This document shows, piece after piece, positions 1 through 9,545 of a stretch of DNA of 64,000 nt. Within the stretch, counting starts at the first letter, position 1. Every line of letters begins with the position of its first letter. The notes beneath the pieces were generated by a model. It saw only the letters and a list, made by a program, of their open reading frames with translations, made no database searches and was not told the DNA's origin. The position numbers and the translations under genes were made by a program. Source of the stretch: Mycobacterium bourgelatii (lineage in GTDB: Bacteria; Actinomycetota; Actinomycetes; Mycobacteriales; Mycobacteriaceae); NCBI RefSeq assembly GCF_010723575.1, contig NZ_BLKZ01000001.1, positions 2,480,001 to 2,544,000 on the forward strand, given 5' to 3'.

Positions 1-2273
1 GAGTAGTAAGGAACTTCCGGTTCGAGCGGGCTCAGGTCTTCCAGCGCCTCGGTCAGTTCGTCGAGGATCGGCTCCACCTGCGGCGAGTGCGAGGCCACGT
101 CCACGGCGACCTCGCGCGCCATGATGCCGCGCTCTTCCCAGATCGCCACCAGGTCACGAACCGTTTGCGTCGCCCCACCGATGACGGTGGAGGACGGTGA
201 CGCCACGACCGCCACCACGACGTCGTTGATGACGCGCGCGGTGAGTTCGGAAAGCACTTGCTGCGCAGGCAGTTCCACCGATGCCATGGCGCCGGCGCCG
301 GCAATGCGCGTCATCAGCTTGGAGCGGCGGCAGATCACTTTCACGCCGTCTTCGATCGACAGTGCACCGGCCACCACAGATGCCGCCGACTCGCCCAGCG
401 AGTGGCCGATCACCGCACCGGGCGTCACGCCGTAGGACTTCATCGTCGCGGCCAACGCGACTTGCATCGCGAACAGCGTCGGCTGTACCCGGTCGATGCC
501 GGTGACCACCTCGGGGGCGGTCATCGCCTCGGTCACCGAGAATCCGGACTCCGCGGCGATCAGCGGCTCGATCTGGGCGATGGTCGCGGCGAACACCGGC
601 TCGTTGGCCAGCAGGTCCGCACCCATGCGCGCCCACTGGGAACCCTGCCCGGAAAACACCCAGACCGGGCCCCGGTCGTCGTGGCCGACCGCGGGCGGAT
701 GCGGGACCTCGCTGCTGGCGACCTCGCGCAGTGCTGCGGACAATTCCTCCCGCGTGCTGGCCAGCACGGCCGTGCGCACCCGGCGGTGCCCACGCCGGCG
801 TGACAGCGTGTAGGCGAGGTCGGTGATCGAAAACTCGGGTCCTTGTGCGTCGACCCAATCGGCAAGTCGGGTAGCGGTTTCGGCTAGCGCCTCGTCCGAA
901 CTGGAGGACAGCGGGAAGAACAGCATTCCGTCCAGGGCCGGGGTATCCGCTGGCGCAACGACTTCGGGTGCCCCGTCGGTCGGCGCCTGCTCGAGGATCG
1001 CATGTACGTTGGTGCCGGAAAATCCGTATGACGACACCGCAGCCCGCCGCGGGGTGTCTTCGCCTTTACTCGGCCACGGCGTAACCTCTTGCGGCACAAA
1101 GAGATTTGTTTCGATCTCGGCGAGCGCCTTGGGCATGCGGGTGAAGTGCAGGTTCGGCGGAACCACCCCGTGCTGCACGGAGAGGACTGTTTTCATCAGC
1201 CCCAGCGCTCCGGCGGCCGACTGGGTGTGTCCGAAGTTGGTTTTCACCGACGCGAGCGCACAGGGGCCCTCGGTGCCGTACACCTCGGCCAGGCTGGCGT
1301 ACTCGATCGGGTCGCCGACGGGGGTGCCGGGACCGTGCGCCTCCACCATGCCGACGGTGGCGGGGTCCACATCCGCTGCGGCCAACGCCGCCCGATACGC
1401 CTCGACCTGCGCCGGCCGGGACGGGGTGACGATGTTGACCGTGCGACCGTCCTGGTTTGACGCCGTGCCGCGGATCACCGCCATGATGCGGTCGCCGTCG
1501 CGCTGGGCGTCCTCGAGCCGCTTGAGCAGCACGACGACGACGCCCTCGCCGGCCACGAACCCGTCGGCCGCGACGTCGAACGCATGGCAGCGTCCGGTCG
1601 GTGACAACATGCCGATGGCCGAGCCCGAAGCTTGTTTGCGTGGTTCGAACATCACCGAAGCGCCGCCCGCCAGCGCGACGTCGCTCTCGTCGTCGTGCAA
1701 GCTGCGGCAGGCCAGGTGGATTGCGGTGAGGCCCGACGAGCATGCGGTGTCTACCGTCAGCGCGGGACCTCGCAGGCCCAGGGCGTAGGAGATCCGCCCG
1801 GACCCCATGGCGAAGCTGTTGCCCATGTATCCGTACGGCCCGTCCAGCGCCTGGGCATCGGCATGCACGAACTGGTAGTCGTCGTGCATCAACCCCATGA
1901 ACACGCCGGTTCGCAGGCCCCCCAGCTTCTCCGGGGGTAGACCGCCGTGCTCGATCGCCTCCCAGGCGGTCTCCAGCAGCAGGCGGTGCTGCGGGTCCAT
2001 TGCGGTGGCTTCAACCTCGCTGATGCCGAAGAACTCCGCATCGAAGTCGCCGACGTTGTCCAGGAACGCGCCCCACTTGCACGCCGTCCGACCCGGAACG
2101 CCCGGCTCGGGGTCGTAGTACTCGTCGATGTCCCAGCGGTCCGGGGGAACCTCGGTGACCAGGTCGTCGCCGCGCAGCAACGCCTCCCACAATTCGTCGG
2201 GAGAGTTAATGCCCCCCGGCAGCCTGCACGCCATACCAATGACGGCAACCGGAGTGACAACTGTCTTGTCCAC
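1..2273 (-). CDS. pks5: Pks5-like polyketide synthase, N-terminal part (runs off left edge)
   Basis: The frame is open from the GTG at 2273 to base 1, giving about 757 residues of a protein whose complete relatives here are about 2,100 residues. It holds a ketosynthase (about residues 1-430, active site VDTACSSGL near Cys178, KTNFGHTQ) and most of an acyltransferase (FSGQGSQWARMG, GHSLGES). Known family: mycocerosic-acid-synthase-like iterative type I PKS that extends acyl chains with methylmalonyl-CoA. The start fits the other copies (VDKTVVTPVAVIGM) and has GGAGAGG about 8 bases upstream. It diverges from the PKS at 3187 and has the same upstream element. Oddity: the second KS motif reads EAHGPGT (from CAC GGT CCC GGC ACC near 1335) where the other three copies have EAHGTGT. 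Domains beyond the AT lie outside the window. Confidence 0.93.
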   Translation of the reverse strand, partial: MDKTVVTPVAVIGMACRLPGGINSPDELWEALLRGDDLVTEVPPDRWDIDEYYDPEPGVPGRTACKWGAFLDNVGDFDAEFFGISEVEATAMDPQHRLLLETAWEAIEHGGLPPEKLGGLRTGVFMGLMHDDYQFVHADAQALDGPYGYMGNSFAMGSGRISYALGLRGPALTVDTACSSGLTAIHLACRSLHDDESDVALAGGASVMFEPRKQASGSAIGMLSPTGRCHAFDVAADGFVAGEGVVVVLLKRLEDAQRDGDRIMAVIRGTASNQDGRTVNIVTPSRPAQVEAYRAALAAADVDPATVGMVEAHGPGTPVGDPIEYASLAEVYGTEGPCALASVKTNFGHTQSAAGALGLMKTVLSVQHGVVPPNLHFTRMPKALAEIETNLFVPQEVTPWPSKGEDTPRRAAVSSYGFSGTNVHAILEQAPTDGAPEVVAPADTPALDGMLFFPLSSSSDEALAETATRLADWVDAQGPEFSITDLAYTLSRRRGHRRVRTAVLASTREELSAALREVASSEVPHPPAVGHDDRGPVWVFSGQGSQWARMGADLLANEPVFAATIAQIEPLIAAESGFSVTEAMTAPEVVTGIDRVQPTLFAMQVALAATMKSYGVTPGAVIGHSLGESAASVVAGALSIEDGVKVICRRSKLMTRIAGAGAMASVELPAQQVLSELTARVINDVVVAVVASPSSTVIGGATQTVRDLVAIWEERGIMAREVAVDVASHSPQVEPILDELTEALEDLSPLEPEVPYY

Positions 2274-2456
2274 GGCGTTCACCTCTCCTACCCGTGTCCC
2301 TACCCGTGCTCAGTTCCTATTAGCGGACCTTCGAGTTCGCACCAGCGACTGCGGGAAAACCGGTCGCTTTTCCGTCCGCACTGAAGGAACATCGCCGCGT
2401 CGCGCGCGATCGCAACCTTCGCGTCGACACCAACCATTCGTCTTTGGCGTGATCCG

Positions 2457-2510
2457 AGCGTAGCTGGTTGGGTCCGGCCACGAGGAAAAATCGTGCGTAC
2501 GTACAAAAAT
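2457..2510 (-). promoter_or_regulatory. Putative promoter and shared upstream element for the PKS at 2273
   Basis: On the minus strand TTGTACGTACGCAC followed by GATTTTTCC lies at 2483-2508, about 20 bases before TACGCT (2462-2457), a TAnnnT-type -10. The same arrangement is found upstream of the PKS genes starting at 3187 and 19616. The inferred 5' leader is about 180 nt. No convincing -35 hexamer sits at the usual spacing, so the element may bind an activator. This is inference from conservation between copies. Confidence 0.55.
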
Positions 2511-2959
2511 TTTGCTGAGTGTGTGCAAGTGCATAGACGCGGTGCCGCACCACGGTCAAGGCGCCGCCGGTACCGCCGTCGGTGTGATGGTCGCCACGGT
2601 CTGGCTTTCGCGCAGTTTATGGCCAAAAGGCGCTGGTGAGCGGCCAATGCGGCGGGGAGGGGAGCCAGGATCGGCGTGGCGTCGCCGCGCTGCGGGTCTT
2701 CGTTTGCCCGGCCAGTGGTAGTGGGGTTTCCGCACTCGTGGTGCTCGCTGCAGAGCAGCGACAATGGCCCGTTATTGCGGGGGAGCACTCATGGTCGACG
2801 GTCGGCGAGACGTTGCCGAACCGGGGGAGACAGCCCGTCGAGCGTATGCCATCCGCACCGGTCGCGTCCCCTTTTCGGCCGCCGGGCCCACGTTCGGCGG
2901 ACCGTTGGCGAATGCCATGATCGTCAGCGCAAGTTCTGGTACGCACGTCGTCAAATTTC
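2511..2959. other. Middle of divergent PKS intergenic region, no gene seen
   Basis: This stretch separates the two divergent PKS promoter segments. Short open frames on both strands lack a good ribosome binding site and recognisable motifs, so I call no gene here. The flanks on either side (2274-2510 and 2955-3186) resemble each other in inverted orientation, while this middle part looks unique. Confidence 0.5.
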
Positions 2960-3010
2960 TTGTACGTACGCACCGATTTTTCCACGCGTGCATAGCAGAG
3001 CGGCTAGGCT
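2960..3010 (+). promoter_or_regulatory. Putative promoter and shared upstream element for the PKS at 3187
   Basis: TTGTACGTACGCAC, then CGATTTTTCC, runs from 2960 to about 2983. TAGGCT (3005-3010) follows and fits a TAnnnT -10 box; the start codon is about 177 bases further on. Sequence similarity to the region upstream of the PKS at 19616 continues past the -10 (CTCTG, then CGCCAAGAA). Promoter activity is inferred only from this conservation. Confidence 0.6.
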
Positions 3011-3186
3011 CTGATGGCGCCAAGAATTAGTGATCGGCACCGATGGGGGTTGAGGGGATGTGTGTGCTGGTTGCGGGGGCCTTTTCCTGCGCGTAACGAA
3101 TTTTGGCGATGTTTGGTGAAGCGCTGATACGAGCTCTGGCCCAGTGATAAGAACTTGAAGAAATACGTACGGAGAGAAGAAGGACC

Positions 3187-6100
3187 GTGGATAGAACGCG
3201 CGTAACTCCGGTTGCTGTCATTGGCATGGCGTGCCGGCTTCCCGGGGGAATCGACTCTCCCGACCAGCTGTGGGAGGCGTTGCTGCGCGGCGACGACCTG
3301 GTCACCGAGGTGCCACCGGACCGCTGGGACATCGACGAGTACTACGACCCCGAGCCGGGCGTGCCGGGACGCTCGCACTGCAAGTGGGGCGCGTTCCTGG
3401 ACAACATCGGCGACTTCGACCCCGAATTTTTCGGCATCCCGGAAACGGAAGCCACCGCGCTGGATCCCCAGCACCGGTTGCTGCTGGAAACCTCGTGGGA
3501 GGCCATGGAACACGCAGGTCTGACGCCGGCCAAGCTGGCGGATTCGCTGACCGGTGTCTTCATCGGCTTGATGCACACCGACTACGCGTTCGTGCAGGCC
3601 GACACCCAAACCCTGGAGGGTCCGTACGGCAACACCGGAACCAACTCCTGCATGGCATCCGGGCGGGTCTCCTACGCGCTCGGACTCCGCGGTCCCGCGG
3701 TCACGGTCGACACGGCATGCTCGTCGAGTTTGTTTGCTACGCACCTGGCCTGCCGTAGCTTGAACGACGGCGAGAGCGACCTCGCCTTCGCCGGCGGCGT
3801 GTACGCGATGCTCGAGCCCCGGCGTTTCGCCTCCGGCTCGGCCAACGGCATGTTGACCCGCACCGGACGCTGCCACACGTTCGACGTGGAAGCCGACGGG
3901 TTCGTGGTCGGTGAGGGCGCCGCCGTGCTGCTGCTCAAGCGGTTGCCCGACGCCCAGCGCGACGGAGACCGGATTCTGGGCGTGATCGGCGGCACGGCCG
4001 CGAACCAGGACGGCCGCACGGTCAACATCGTCACGCCGTCACGCAGCGCACAGGTCGCGGCCTACCGCGCCGCGTTGGCCGCGGCGGGCGTGGACCCCAA
4101 GACCGTCGGCATGGTGGAGGCGCACGGCACCGGCACCCCGGTGGGCGACCCGATCGAGTACGCGGGCCTGGCCGAGGTGTACGGCACCGACGGCCCCTGC
4201 GCGCTGGGATCGGTGAAGACCAACTTCGGGCACACCCAGTCGACTGCCGGCGCATTGGGCCTGATGAAGGCGGTTCTCGCCGTGCAGCACGGGGTGGTTC
4301 CGCGGACCCTGCACTTCAACGAGATGCCCGCCGAAATGGCGGAGATCGAGACGAATCTCTTTGTGACACAAGAGGTCACGCCGTTTCCCGAGGTCGCTGA
4401 CGACGGGGTTCGCCGGGCTGCGGTGTCGTCGTACGGCATGTCGGGTACCAATGTGCACGCCATCGTGGAGCAGGCGCCCGAAGCCCCCGAAGCGCCGGGT
4501 GACTCCTCGGCCGATGGGGGCGCCGGCCTAGACGGCAAATTGGTGTTCCCGGTGTCGGGCAGTTCGGAGGAGGCGCTGCGCCAGACCGCGGGGCGGCTCG
4601 CCGACTGGGTCGACGCGCAGGGTTCTGACTTTGTGCTCAAGGACTTGGCGTACACGCTGGCCCTTCGGCGCTCACACCGGCAGGTACGCACCGTCGTGTT
4701 GGCCAGCACGCCCGAAGAGTTGTCCGGGGCACTGCTGGAAATCGCCAATGGCGACGCTCCTTACCCGCTGGCGGTCGGTCAGGACGACAGGGGTCCGGTG
4801 TGGGTGTTCTCCGGGCAGGGTTCGCAATGGGCGCGCATGGGTGCCGACCTGCTGGCCAACGAGCCGGTGTTCGCCGCGACAGTCGCCGAGATCGAGCCGT
4901 TGATCGCCGCGGAGTCCGGGTTTTCGGTGACCGAGGCGATGACGGCGCCCGAGGTGGTCACCGGTATCGACCGGGTGCAGCCGACGCTGTTTGCCATCCA
5001 GGTCGCGTTGGCCGCGACGATGAAGGCTTACGGCGTGACGCCGGGCGCGGTGATCGGCCACTCGCTGGGTGAGTCCGCCGCGGCGGTGGTGGCCGGAGCG
5101 CTGTCGGTCGAAGACGGCGTGAAAGTGATCTGTCGGCGCTCCAAGCTGATGACCCGGATCTCTGGGGCCGGTGCCATGGCGTCGGTGGAACTGCCTGCGC
5201 AGCAAGTGCTTTCCGAACTCACCTCGCGCGGCATCAACGACGTCGTGGTCGCGGTGATGGCGTCGCCGCAGTCGACCGTGATCGGTGGAGCGACCCAGAC
5301 GGTGCGTGACCTGGTGGCGATCTGGGAAGAGCGCGACATCATGGCGCGCGAGGTCGCCGTGGATGTGGCCTCGCACTCGCCGCAGGTGGAGCCGATCCTG
5401 GACGACCTGACCGAGGCGCTGGAAGACATCAGCCCGCTGGAACCGGAGGTCCCTTACTACTCGGCGACTTCGTTCGACCCGCGGGAAGAGCCGTACTGCG
5501 ACGCCTACTACTGGGTGGACAACCTGCGCCACACGGTCCGGTTCGCCGCCGCGGTGCAGGCGGCCCTCGAGGATGGCTTCCGTGTCTTCACCGAGTTGAG
5601 CCCGCATCCGCTGCTGACCCACGCGGTCGACCAAACGGCCCGCAGCCTGGACTCGTCGGTGGCGGCGTTGGCCAGCATGCGCCGCGAACAGCCGCTGCCG
5701 GATGGGCTGCGCGGGCTGCTGGGTGACTTGTACGCGGCCGGCGCGGCGATCGACTTCTCGGTGCTGTACCCGACCGGCCGACTGGTCGACGCGACGCTGC
5801 CGGCATGGTCACACCGGCGCCTGCTGCTCAACGACACCACCGACCGCCTCGCGCACGGGAGCAGCGTCGCGGTCCACCCGTTGTTGGGGCCCCACGTGCG
5901 GCTGGCCGAGGAGCCGGAGCGGCATGTGTGGCAGGGCGAGGTGGGTACCGTGGCGCTGCCGTGGTTGGCCGACCACCAAATCCACGGTGCCGCAGCGCTT
6001 CCGGGCGCCGCCTACTGCGAAATGGCGTTGACAGCGGCCCGCACCGTGCTGGGCGAGGCGTCCGAGGTTCGCGACGTGCGCTTCGAGCAGCTGCTCTTGC

Positions 6101-9100
6101 TCGACGAGCAGACCTCCATCGGTGCTTCGGCGACGGTCGAGGCGTCCGGTCTGGTGACGTTCGCGGTGGAGACCGATGAGGAAGGGGCACGCTCGCGTCG
6201 CGCGTCCGCCGTCTTACAGGGGGTCTCCGAGGATGACGAGCCACCGGCGGCGCATGACATCGCCGCCCTGCTGGCCGCGCACCCCAACCCAGTGGAAGGT
6301 GACGAGCTTCGGCAGGCCTTCGACCTGCGAGGTATTCAGTACGGCCGTGCCTTCACCGGCCTAGGTACCACCCACGTCGCCGAGGAGGCGGGCACCAGCA
6401 CGGTGCTGGCCGAGGTTGCGGTGCCGGGTTCGATCCGTGCCCAGCAGAGTTCTTACGGTGTGCACCCGGCGCTGCTGGACGCGTGCTTCCAGTCCGTCGC
6501 CGCGCACCCCAGTGTTCGCAACGCCGGCGGCGGCTTGTTGCTGCCGCTGGGTGTGGCCCGACTGCGGGCGTACGGACCGGCTCGTCATGCCCACTACTGC
6601 CTGACCACGGTGAAGGGGCCCAGTTCGGGGGCGGGTTCGGGCCTGGAAGCCGACCTGGACGTGCTGGACGAGCACGGCACGGTCGTGCTGGCCGTGCGCG
6701 GGCTGCGGATGGGGACCGGCGCGTCGCCGGAGGCCGAGCGCGACAGGATCCTGGGTGAGCGGTTGCTGAGCATCGAGTGGCTCCAGCGCGAACTACCCGA
6801 GCAAGGGCACACCGAGCCGGGAACGTGGCTGTTGATCAGCACCGGCGACGCCGCGGACCTGGTCGCGACCGAGTTGACCGATTCGTTGAAGGTGCACGAC
6901 GCGCAGTGCACCACCCTGTCGTGGCCGTTCCAGGCCGACCATGAGGCCAACGCCGAGCGGTTGCGCGCGCAGCTGGAAAACGGTGGCTTTACTGGCGTGG
7001 TGGTGCTCACGGCACCGAAGACCGACAACGCCGAGTCAGCCGCGCGTGGCCGTGATTACGTCGGGCACCTGGTCCGTATCGCCCGCGAGCTCCCGGAGAT
7101 CATGGGCCACGCACCGCGGCTGTATGTGGTTACCCGCAATGCGCAGCAGGTGCTGTCGGACGATGACGTCAACCTCGAGCAGGGCGGCCTGCGCGGCTTG
7201 CTGCGGGTGATCGGTGCCGAGCATCCGCATCTGAAGGTCACCCACATCGACGTCGACGAGCAGACCGGCGTCGAGCAGGTGGCCCGCCAGCTCCTGCTGT
7301 CCGAGTCCGGGGAAGACGAGACCGCGTGGCGTAATGACGAGTGGTACACCGCGAGGCTGAGCCCGGCGCCGTTGCGTCCCGAAGAGCGGCACAGCACCGT
7401 CGTCGATCTCGCGGAGGCCGGCATGCGCCTGCGCATCCGTACTCCCGGCGACCTGCAATCGCTGGAGTTCACCGCGTTCGACCGGGTGCCGCCCGGGCCG
7501 GGGGAGATCGAGGTGGCGGTCAGCGCGTCGAGCATCAACTTCGCCGACGTCTTGGTCACCTTCGGCCGGTACCACACCGCGGACGGCAAGCTGCCGGAGC
7601 TGGGCACCGACTTCGCCGGTGTGGTGACTGCGGTGGGGCCCGACGTGACCGACCTCAAGGTCGGCGACCACGTCGGCGGCCTGTCATCCCACGGCTGCTG
7701 GTCCACGTTCGTCACTTGTGACGCGCGGCTGGCCACCAAGCTGCCAGAGGGCCTTGGCGACGGCGACGCCGCGGCGGTGACCACCGCGACGGCGACCGCT
7801 TGGTACGGGCTCCAGGACCTGGCCCGGATCAAGGCCGGGGACAAGGTGCTGATCCACTCCGCCACCGGTGGGGTGGGGCAGGCGGCGATCGCGATCGCGC
7901 GCGCCGCGGGGGCCGAGATCTATGCCACCGCGGGGAGCGAGCAGCGCCGAGACTTGTTGCGGAGCATGGGCATCGAGCACGTCTACGACTCGCGCAGCGT
8001 GGAGTTCGCCGAGCAGATCCGCAACGACACCGACGGCTACGGCGTGGACATCGTGCTCAACTCGGTGTCCGGTGCCGGCCAGCGCGCCGGCATCCAGCTG
8101 CTGGCGGTCGGAGGCCGCTTCGTCGAGATCGGCAAGCGCGACGTCTACGCCAATACGCGCATGGAGCTCTTCCCGTTCCGACACAACCTCACGTTCCACT
8201 ACCTCGACCTGGGGTTGATGGCGGCCAGTCAGCCGGCGGCCGTTTCCGAGCTGTTGGGCACGGTCTATCGACTGACCGCCGAGGGGCAGCTGCCGACTCC
8301 CGAGAGCACGCACTATCCGCTGGCCGAGGCGGCTACGGCGATTCGCGTGATGGGTGCGGCCGAGCACACCGGCAAGTTGATCCTGGACGTGCCGCACGCC
8401 GGGCGCAACAGTGTGGTGCTGCCGCCCGAGCAGGCCCCGGTCTTCCGTGGCGACGGGTCCTACATCATCACCGGTGGTCTGGGCGGTCTGGGTCTGTTCC
8501 TGGCCGAGAAGATGGCCTCTGGAAACGGCGGAGCGGGTGCGGGTCGTATCGTGCTCAGCTCGCGCTCGGAGCCCAGCCAAAAGGCGCAGGAAACCATCGA
8601 ACTGATCCGTGCGATCGGCGCGGATGTGGTGGTGGAGCGTGGTGACATCGCCGAGCCGGGCACCGCGGAGCGTTTGGTGACGGCGGCGACCGCGACGGGT
8701 CTGCCGCTGCGTGGCGTGCTGCACGCGGCCGCGGTGGTCGAAGACGCGACGTTGGCCAACATCACCGAGGAACTCATCGAGCGGGACTGGGCGCCTAAGG
8801 TACACGGCGCCTGGTATCTGCACGAGGCGACCAAAGAGCACGAGTTGGACTGGTTCTGCCTGTTCTCCTCGGCGGCGGCGCTGGTGGGTTCGCCTGGTCA
8901 GGGTGCGTATGCGGCGGCCAACAGCTGGTTGGACGCGTTCACGTACTGGCGGCGCGCTCAGGGCCTGCCGGCGACGTCGGTCGCCTGGGGTGCCTGGGGC
9001 GAGATCGGCCGGGGTTCGGAGTTCGCGGAACAGACCGGGGACGCGATTGCGCCGGAGGAAGGTGCGTATGCGTTCGAGGCCCTGCTGCGGCACAACCGGG

Positions 9101-9498
9101 CATACACCGGCTACGCCCCCGTCATCGGCTCACCCATGCTGATGGCGTTCGCTCAACGCAGCCCGTTCGCGGAGAACTTCCAATCGATGGGCAAGAGTCG
9201 GGCCGGCGGTAGCAAGTTCCTCGCTGAGCTCAATGAGCTGCCCCAAGAGGAGTGGCCGGGCCGGCTTCGCCGCTTCTTGTCCGAGCAGGTCGGTCTGATT
9301 CTGCGCCGCACGATCGACGCGGACCGCATGCTGGCCGAGTACGGTCTGGACTCGCTGGGCAGCCAGGAGCTGCGGATTCACATCGAGGCTGAGACCGGGA
9401 TCCGGGTGAGCACGGTGGAGATCTCCACGATCCGAGATTTAGCTGAGTCTCTTTACGACAAATTGACCTCAAAAGCCAACGCCGCACCTACCTCGTGA
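3187..9498 (+). CDS. pks5: Pks5-like type I polyketide synthase (KS-AT-DH-ER-KR-ACP)
   Basis: A 2,103-residue iterative PKS, the usual length of the mycocerosic acid synthase/Pks5 family. In order: KS (about 1-430; Cys178 in DTACSSS, His313 in EAHGTGT, His349 in NFGHTQ), AT (about 530-860; Ser626 in GHSLGE), DH (about 890-1180; His930 in HQIHGAAALP), ER (about 1430-1740; GGVGQAAIAIA near 1560), KR (about 1755-1960; GGLGGLG near 1763, GAYAAANSWL) and ACP (Ser2056 in YGLDSLG). It can therefore fully reduce each extension, giving methyl-branched saturated chains (inferred substrate methylmalonyl-CoA). GTG start with AGAAGGA upstream. The pap gene follows after 50 bp in the same direction, so the two are probably one operon. 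The gene is mirrored by the PKS at 13281-19616, with several tracts of very high similarity. Confidence 0.96.
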   Translation: MDRTRVTPVAVIGMACRLPGGIDSPDQLWEALLRGDDLVTEVPPDRWDIDEYYDPEPGVPGRSHCKWGAFLDNIGDFDPEFFGIPETEATALDPQHRLLLETSWEAMEHAGLTPAKLADSLTGVFIGLMHTDYAFVQADTQTLEGPYGNTGTNSCMASGRVSYALGLRGPAVTVDTACSSSLFATHLACRSLNDGESDLAFAGGVYAMLEPRRFASGSANGMLTRTGRCHTFDVEADGFVVGEGAAVLLLKRLPDAQRDGDRILGVIGGTAANQDGRTVNIVTPSRSAQVAAYRAALAAAGVDPKTVGMVEAHGTGTPVGDPIEYAGLAEVYGTDGPCALGSVKTNFGHTQSTAGALGLMKAVLAVQHGVVPRTLHFNEMPAEMAEIETNLFVTQEVTPFPEVADDGVRRAAVSSYGMSGTNVHAIVEQAPEAPEAPGDSSADGGAGLDGKLVFPVSGSSEEALRQTAGRLADWVDAQGSDFVLKDLAYTLALRRSHRQVRTVVLASTPEELSGALLEIANGDAPYPLAVGQDDRGPVWVFSGQGSQWARMGADLLANEPVFAATVAEIEPLIAAESGFSVTEAMTAPEVVTGIDRVQPTLFAIQVALAATMKAYGVTPGAVIGHSLGESAAAVVAGALSVEDGVKVICRRSKLMTRISGAGAMASVELPAQQVLSELTSRGINDVVVAVMASPQSTVIGGATQTVRDLVAIWEERDIMAREVAVDVASHSPQVEPILDDLTEALEDISPLEPEVPYYSATSFDPREEPYCDAYYWVDNLRHTVRFAAAVQAALEDGFRVFTELSPHPLLTHAVDQTARSLDSSVAALASMRREQPLPDGLRGLLGDLYAAGAAIDFSVLYPTGRLVDATLPAWSHRRLLLNDTTDRLAHGSSVAVHPLLGPHVRLAEEPERHVWQGEVGTVALPWLADHQIHGAAALPGAAYCEMALTAARTVLGEASEVRDVRFEQLLLLDEQTSIGASATVEASGLVTFAVETDEEGARSRRASAVLQGVSEDDEPPAAHDIAALLAAHPNPVEGDELRQAFDLRGIQYGRAFTGLGTTHVAEEAGTSTVLAEVAVPGSIRAQQSSYGVHPALLDACFQSVAAHPSVRNAGGGLLLPLGVARLRAYGPARHAHYCLTTVKGPSSGAGSGLEADLDVLDEHGTVVLAVRGLRMGTGASPEAERDRILGERLLSIEWLQRELPEQGHTEPGTWLLISTGDAADLVATELTDSLKVHDAQCTTLSWPFQADHEANAERLRAQLENGGFTGVVVLTAPKTDNAESAARGRDYVGHLVRIARELPEIMGHAPRLYVVTRNAQQVLSDDDVNLEQGGLRGLLRVIGAEHPHLKVTHIDVDEQTGVEQVARQLLLSESGEDETAWRNDEWYTARLSPAPLRPEERHSTVVDLAEAGMRLRIRTPGDLQSLEFTAFDRVPPGPGEIEVAVSASSINFADVLVTFGRYHTADGKLPELGTDFAGVVTAVGPDVTDLKVGDHVGGLSSHGCWSTFVTCDARLATKLPEGLGDGDAAAVTTATATAWYGLQDLARIKAGDKVLIHSATGGVGQAAIAIARAAGAEIYATAGSEQRRDLLRSMGIEHVYDSRSVEFAEQIRNDTDGYGVDIVLNSVSGAGQRAGIQLLAVGGRFVEIGKRDVYANTRMELFPFRHNLTFHYLDLGLMAASQPAAVSELLGTVYRLTAEGQLPTPESTHYPLAEAATAIRVMGAAEHTGKLILDVPHAGRNSVVLPPEQAPVFRGDGSYIITGGLGGLGLFLAEKMASGNGGAGAGRIVLSSRSEPSQKAQETIELIRAIGADVVVERGDIAEPGTAERLVTAATATGLPLRGVLHAAAVVEDATLANITEELIERDWAPKVHGAWYLHEATKEHELDWFCLFSSAAALVGSPGQGAYAAANSWLDAFTYWRRAQGLPATSVAWGAWGEIGRGSEFAEQTGDAIAPEEGAYAFEALLRHNRAYTGYAPVIGSPMLMAFAQRSPFAENFQSMGKSRAGGSKFLAELNELPQEEWPGRLRRFLSEQVGLILRRTIDADRMLAEYGLDSLGSQELRIHIEAETGIRVSTVEISTIRDLAESLYDKLTSKANAAPTS

Positions 9499-9545
9499 GG
9501 TAGGAATGCACATAAGCACCGTGCAGGGGTTGGAATCTAGGAGGG

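Noticed and set aside
154..858. A 234-codon minus-strand frame at the left edge
   Set aside because: It is in another frame of the partial PKS, whose true frame is open to base 1 and holds KS and AT motifs.
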